Shown here one piece after another: positions 5,871-7,512 of a stretch of 7,512 bases of DNA. The stretch covers positions 1 to 7,512 of the forward strand of contig JAITNB010000053.1 of assembly GCA_031290695.1 (NCBI GenBank). Reading direction: 5' to 3'. The notes under the pieces were generated by a model, which was given only the letters and a program-made list of their open reading frames with translations, did no database searches and had not been told where the DNA came from. The stretch is from Coriobacteriales bacterium (GTDB lineage: Bacteria > Actinomycetota > Coriobacteriia > Coriobacteriales > UBA8131). The position numbers and the translations under genes were made by a program. The first letter of the stretch is position 1, and every line of letters begins with the position of its first letter.

Positions 5871-7218
5871 CTGCGACGGTATCGGGGCGTGGGTGCGGTA
5901 GCGACAACAGTGCCACACACTCGACATGATAGCTCTGTGGGAACAGGTCGACGGGGGTAACTCCCTTCAGTTGATAGCCCTGTGCCACCAGGCCGGCTAT
6001 GTCGCGCGCAAGGGTTGCCGGGTTGCAGGAGACATACACCAGGGCTGCTGGGCGGGCCTCGACAAGGGCGCGGAGGGCCTCCTTTGCCAGGCCGCTGCGG
6101 GGAGGGTCGACAACTGCGGCGGCGAGGCGGTCCCTCTGTGCCAACTCGCGTGCGACATCGCCGCCGATGACGTCTGCGTCGAGGCCGTTGTCTGCGAGGT
6201 TGCGCCGCAGGTCGCGCAGGCTGCTCTTCTCCGACTCGATGGCGTATACCTCCGAGAAGCGCTCGCAGAGGGGGAGGGTGAGGGTGCCAGCGCCGCAGTA
6301 GAGGTCGGCAACGGGGCTGTGCTCGCCAACATCAAGCTGCTCCAAGGCATCGACGACGAGGGAGATAAGGATCTGGGCCCCCGCGGTGTTCACCTGGAAG
6401 AACGAAGGGGCGCTCAGTTTCATGGTCCTGCCGTCAAGGGCCTCGCTCCAATACCCCTTCCCGCCAAGCACCTCGACGCCTTTGACCTTACGCTCTTTGG
6501 GGGAGGAGTCGAGCAGTACCCGCATGAGGCTTGAGGCAGGCAGGGCGCTTGAGAGGACCTGTTTGGCCATCGCACGGGGAAAGGCCCCGGGCTTGCCCCA
6601 GAGCGCTATCTCGCAGTCACCGGTGCGCTGCGAGGTGCGTATCCCCACACGCTCAAGTGAGACGACAGGGTCCTTGAGGGCGTAGGAGAGGGCGCCGCTT
6701 AACATGCCGGGCGCCTTCTTAAGGCCCGGGGGGAGCATCAGGCACGAGCTAACAGGGACGACCTCGCGCTGGTCCCTGCCGTGCATCCCCAGCTGGATGC
6801 GCTTATCCAGCGAGGTGAGGGAGAACTCGACCTTGTTGCGGTATCCCCACTGGCGCTTCGATGCACGACAGGGGGCCACAAGCCCTTCGGCACCGGCCAC
6901 CCCCCCGATACGCTCAAGGGCATCGACAACAAAACGGCGCTTCCAGTAAAGCTGCGTGCTGTAGTCAAGTATCTGCCAGGGGCAGGAGCCACAGAGGCCG
7001 TGGTACTCACAGGGCGGGGCACATCGCTGTGGCGCTGGCTCCAGCACTGCTACCAGCCGCGCGGCCGCATACCTCTCATGGCTGCGCTCGACCGCCACCT
7101 GCACGAGCTCGTCAGGCAAGGCATCAGGGACAAACACGGCCCGGCCGTCCTCAAGGCGGCCCACCCCCGCGCCTTCGTAGGCCAGGGCCTGTATCCGTAT
7201 CGTCTCAGGTGCGCCCAC
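5860..7218 (-). CDS. rlmD: 23S rRNA (uracil-C5)-methyltransferase, RlmD/RumA family
   Basis: An S-adenosylmethionine-dependent enzyme that makes 5-methyluridine in 23S rRNA. In E. coli RlmD the target is U1939; some bacteria use one enzyme for U747 and U1939, and sequence alone does not separate these or tRNA-acting relatives. In 452 residues an N-terminal TRAM domain (about 6-60) precedes an iron-sulfur motif with Cys70, Cys76, Cys79 and Cys159, the spacing seen in RlmD. The methylase domain has SFFQVN (272-277), SAM motif DLYCGAGTLTLPL (305-317), VVDPPRSG (369-376), the catalytic Cys398 in YVSCNPATLARD (395-406) and Glu433 in YHVECVALL (430-438). Length and motifs look intact. GTG 7218 is chosen because GAGG lies 9 nt upstream; GTG 7224 in frame is only 3 nt from it. 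It is the first gene of the four-gene operon. Confidence 0.93.
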   Translation of the reverse strand: MGAPETIRIQALAYEGAGVGRLEDGRAVFVPDALPDELVQVAVERSHERYAAARLVAVLEPAPQRCAPPCEYHGLCGSCPWQILDYSTQLYWKRRFVVDALERIGGVAGAEGLVAPCRASKRQWGYRNKVEFSLTSLDKRIQLGMHGRDQREVVPVSSCLMLPPGLKKAPGMLSGALSYALKDPVVSLERVGIRTSQRTGDCEIALWGKPGAFPRAMAKQVLSSALPASSLMRVLLDSSPKERKVKGVEVLGGKGYWSEALDGRTMKLSAPSFFQVNTAGAQILISLVVDALEQLDVGEHSPVADLYCGAGTLTLPLCERFSEVYAIESEKSSLRDLRRNLADNGLDADVIGGDVARELAQRDRLAAAVVDPPRSGLAKEALRALVEARPAALVYVSCNPATLARDIAGLVAQGYQLKGVTPVDLFPQSYHVECVALLSLPHPRPDTVAVAH

Positions 7219-7302
7219 AAACACGTCCCTCTCTTGCCGTCCACCGAATTAGAGTTTTCAAACGAACCGCTTACCGTCATAAAGTGTGGTCTTGGGAGAG
7301 AG

Positions 7303-7316
7303 GATAACCGGGTATC
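7303..7316. promoter_or_regulatory. 14-bp near-palindrome, candidate operator
   Basis: GATAACC followed directly by GGGTATC is self-complementary at 6 of 7 positions. It lies where the -35 region would be for the TATAGT candidate at 7328-7333, a usual place for a repressor or activator site. No known regulator consensus is recognised, and one such palindrome can arise by chance. Confidence 0.3.
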
Positions 7317-7340
7317 GTTTTGTTACGTATAGTCTATCAG

Positions 7341-7363
7341 AGCGCGGGGACTGGCTCCGCGTT
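7341..7363 (+). other. Hairpin in the probable 5' UTR of the [4Fe-4S] gene
   Basis: Bases 7341-7349 can pair with 7355-7363 around the 5-nt loop actgg, giving nine pairs, two of them G-T. The five central pairs are all G-C. If transcription starts near 7340 (from TATAGT at 7328-7333), this stem would form the very 5' end of the mRNA, about 45 nt before the ATG, where it could stabilise the message. No T-run follows, so it is not a typical terminator. Confidence 0.4.
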
Positions 7364-7408
7364 GCCTCGGTTATGGGGTGGGATTATAGACTGGAAAGGG
7401 GCTCAAGC

Positions 7409-7512
7409 ATGTCAATTGTCATTGATAAGGACCTGTGTATCGGATGTGGGTCGTGCGTCAACGCCTGTCCTTTGGAGCTTATCGCGTTGACGGGCGACAC
7501 CGCCCAGATCGA
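7409..7512 (+). CDS. [4Fe-4S] ferredoxin-type protein, N-terminal fragment cut by window edge
   Basis: Only the first 34 codons are present. They encode a ferredoxin cluster-binding motif, C-x2-C-x2-C-x3-C-P, with Cys10, Cys13, Cys16 and Cys20 followed by Pro21, just after the short beginning MSIVIDKDLCIGC. Such a motif binds one [4Fe-4S] cluster for electron transfer. A second cluster or a fused enzyme domain may follow off the edge, so it could be a small ferredoxin, a 2-oxoacid:ferredoxin oxidoreductase delta-type subunit, or the start of a larger iron-sulfur protein. The ATG has an AAGGGG-type ribosome site about 8 nt upstream. It is divergent from the rlmD operon and fits an anaerobic lifestyle. 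Confidence 0.85.
   Translation, partial: MSIVIDKDLCIGCGSCVNACPLELIALTGDTAQI

Larger units (their letters stand above)
7219..7408. promoter_or_regulatory. Divergent rlmD / ferredoxin-like intergenic region
   Basis: This gap of about 190 bp drives the minus-strand operon and the plus-strand [4Fe-4S] gene. On the plus strand TATAGT (7328-7333, 5/6 to the -10 consensus) would place a start near 7340; no good -35 is seen. A second plus-strand pair, TTGCCT (7362-7367) and TATAGA (7385-7390) with a 17-bp spacer, is possible but would leave a leader of only about 12 nt. On the minus strand TCTAAT (7253-7248) is a -10-like match about 30 nt upstream of the rlmD start, again without a clear -35. The ferredoxin ribosome site GGAAAGGGG is at 7393-7401. 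No tRNA or riboswitch is recognised. Confidence 0.4.

Noticed and set aside
5808..5927. N-terminal extension of the GNAT reading frame up to an ATG at 5927
   Set aside because: It overlaps the end of rlmD by 68 bp, is not GNAT-like, and the good ribosome site precedes ATG 5807.
5926..6534. Plus-strand open frames opposite rlmD (also 6781-7332)
   Set aside because: Both lie antisense to conserved RlmD motifs, have low-complexity composition and show no family signature.
7341..7363. Hairpin before the [4Fe-4S] gene as an intrinsic terminator or riboswitch
   Set aside because: No following T-run, no gene ends upstream on that strand, and no recognised riboswitch core; kept only as a possible 5' UTR stem.

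Overview
The window looks like GC-rich chromosomal DNA from an anaerobic, fermentative actinobacterium. My best guess is the class Coriobacteriia (Olsenella, Collinsella or Atopobium relatives). This is an inference from GC-rich codon choice, a short stand-alone phosphate acetyltransferase (aerobic actinobacteria usually carry a roughly 700-residue form with an extra N-terminal domain), and a [4Fe-4S] ferredoxin-type gene. No sequence search was possible.

Layout from left to right. (1) On the minus strand, positions 1-983 hold nearly all of pta; only the last codon or codons and the stop lie off the left edge. (2) A 120-bp divergent regulatory region (984-1103) follows. (3) On the plus strand, glf (UDP-galactopyranose mutase, 1104-2327) and a family 2 glycosyltransferase (2308-3357) overlap by 20 bp and form a two-gene unit, probably for a galactofuranose-containing surface glycan. 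(4) After only 9 bp, a convergent minus-strand operon runs right to left: rlmD-type rRNA methyltransferase (7218-5860), a phosphinothricin-acetyltransferase-like GNAT (5807-5190), a P1-family/DmpA-NylC-like self-processing aminopeptidase (5190-4153) and an alpha/beta hydrolase (4107-3367). The GNAT stop and the peptidase start overlap as TGATG, and the other gaps are about 50 bp. (5) A second divergent region (7219-7408) holds a 5'-UTR-like hairpin and a near-palindrome. It separates the operon from a plus-strand [4Fe-4S] protein gene that starts at 7409 and runs off the right edge.

How the parts fit: pta makes acetyl phosphate from acetyl-CoA (normally with acetate kinase, not in view) for ATP formation in fermentation. 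The truncated ferredoxin-like gene suggests low-potential electron transfer. glf plus the glycosyltransferase form a coherent 'make UDP-Galf, then transfer a sugar' pair. The four-gene operon mixes an rRNA modification enzyme with three small-molecule or peptide enzymes; co-expression is well supported, a shared pathway is not.

No gene-free stretch exceeds 300 bp. I found no tRNA, rRNA, CRISPR array, insertion sequence or convincing intrinsic terminator. I do not see a clearly new system. The most interesting items are possible active-site substitutions in the mutase, the predicted Asn252/Thr253 autocleavage site in the peptidase, and the GNAT/peptidase/hydrolase gene set.
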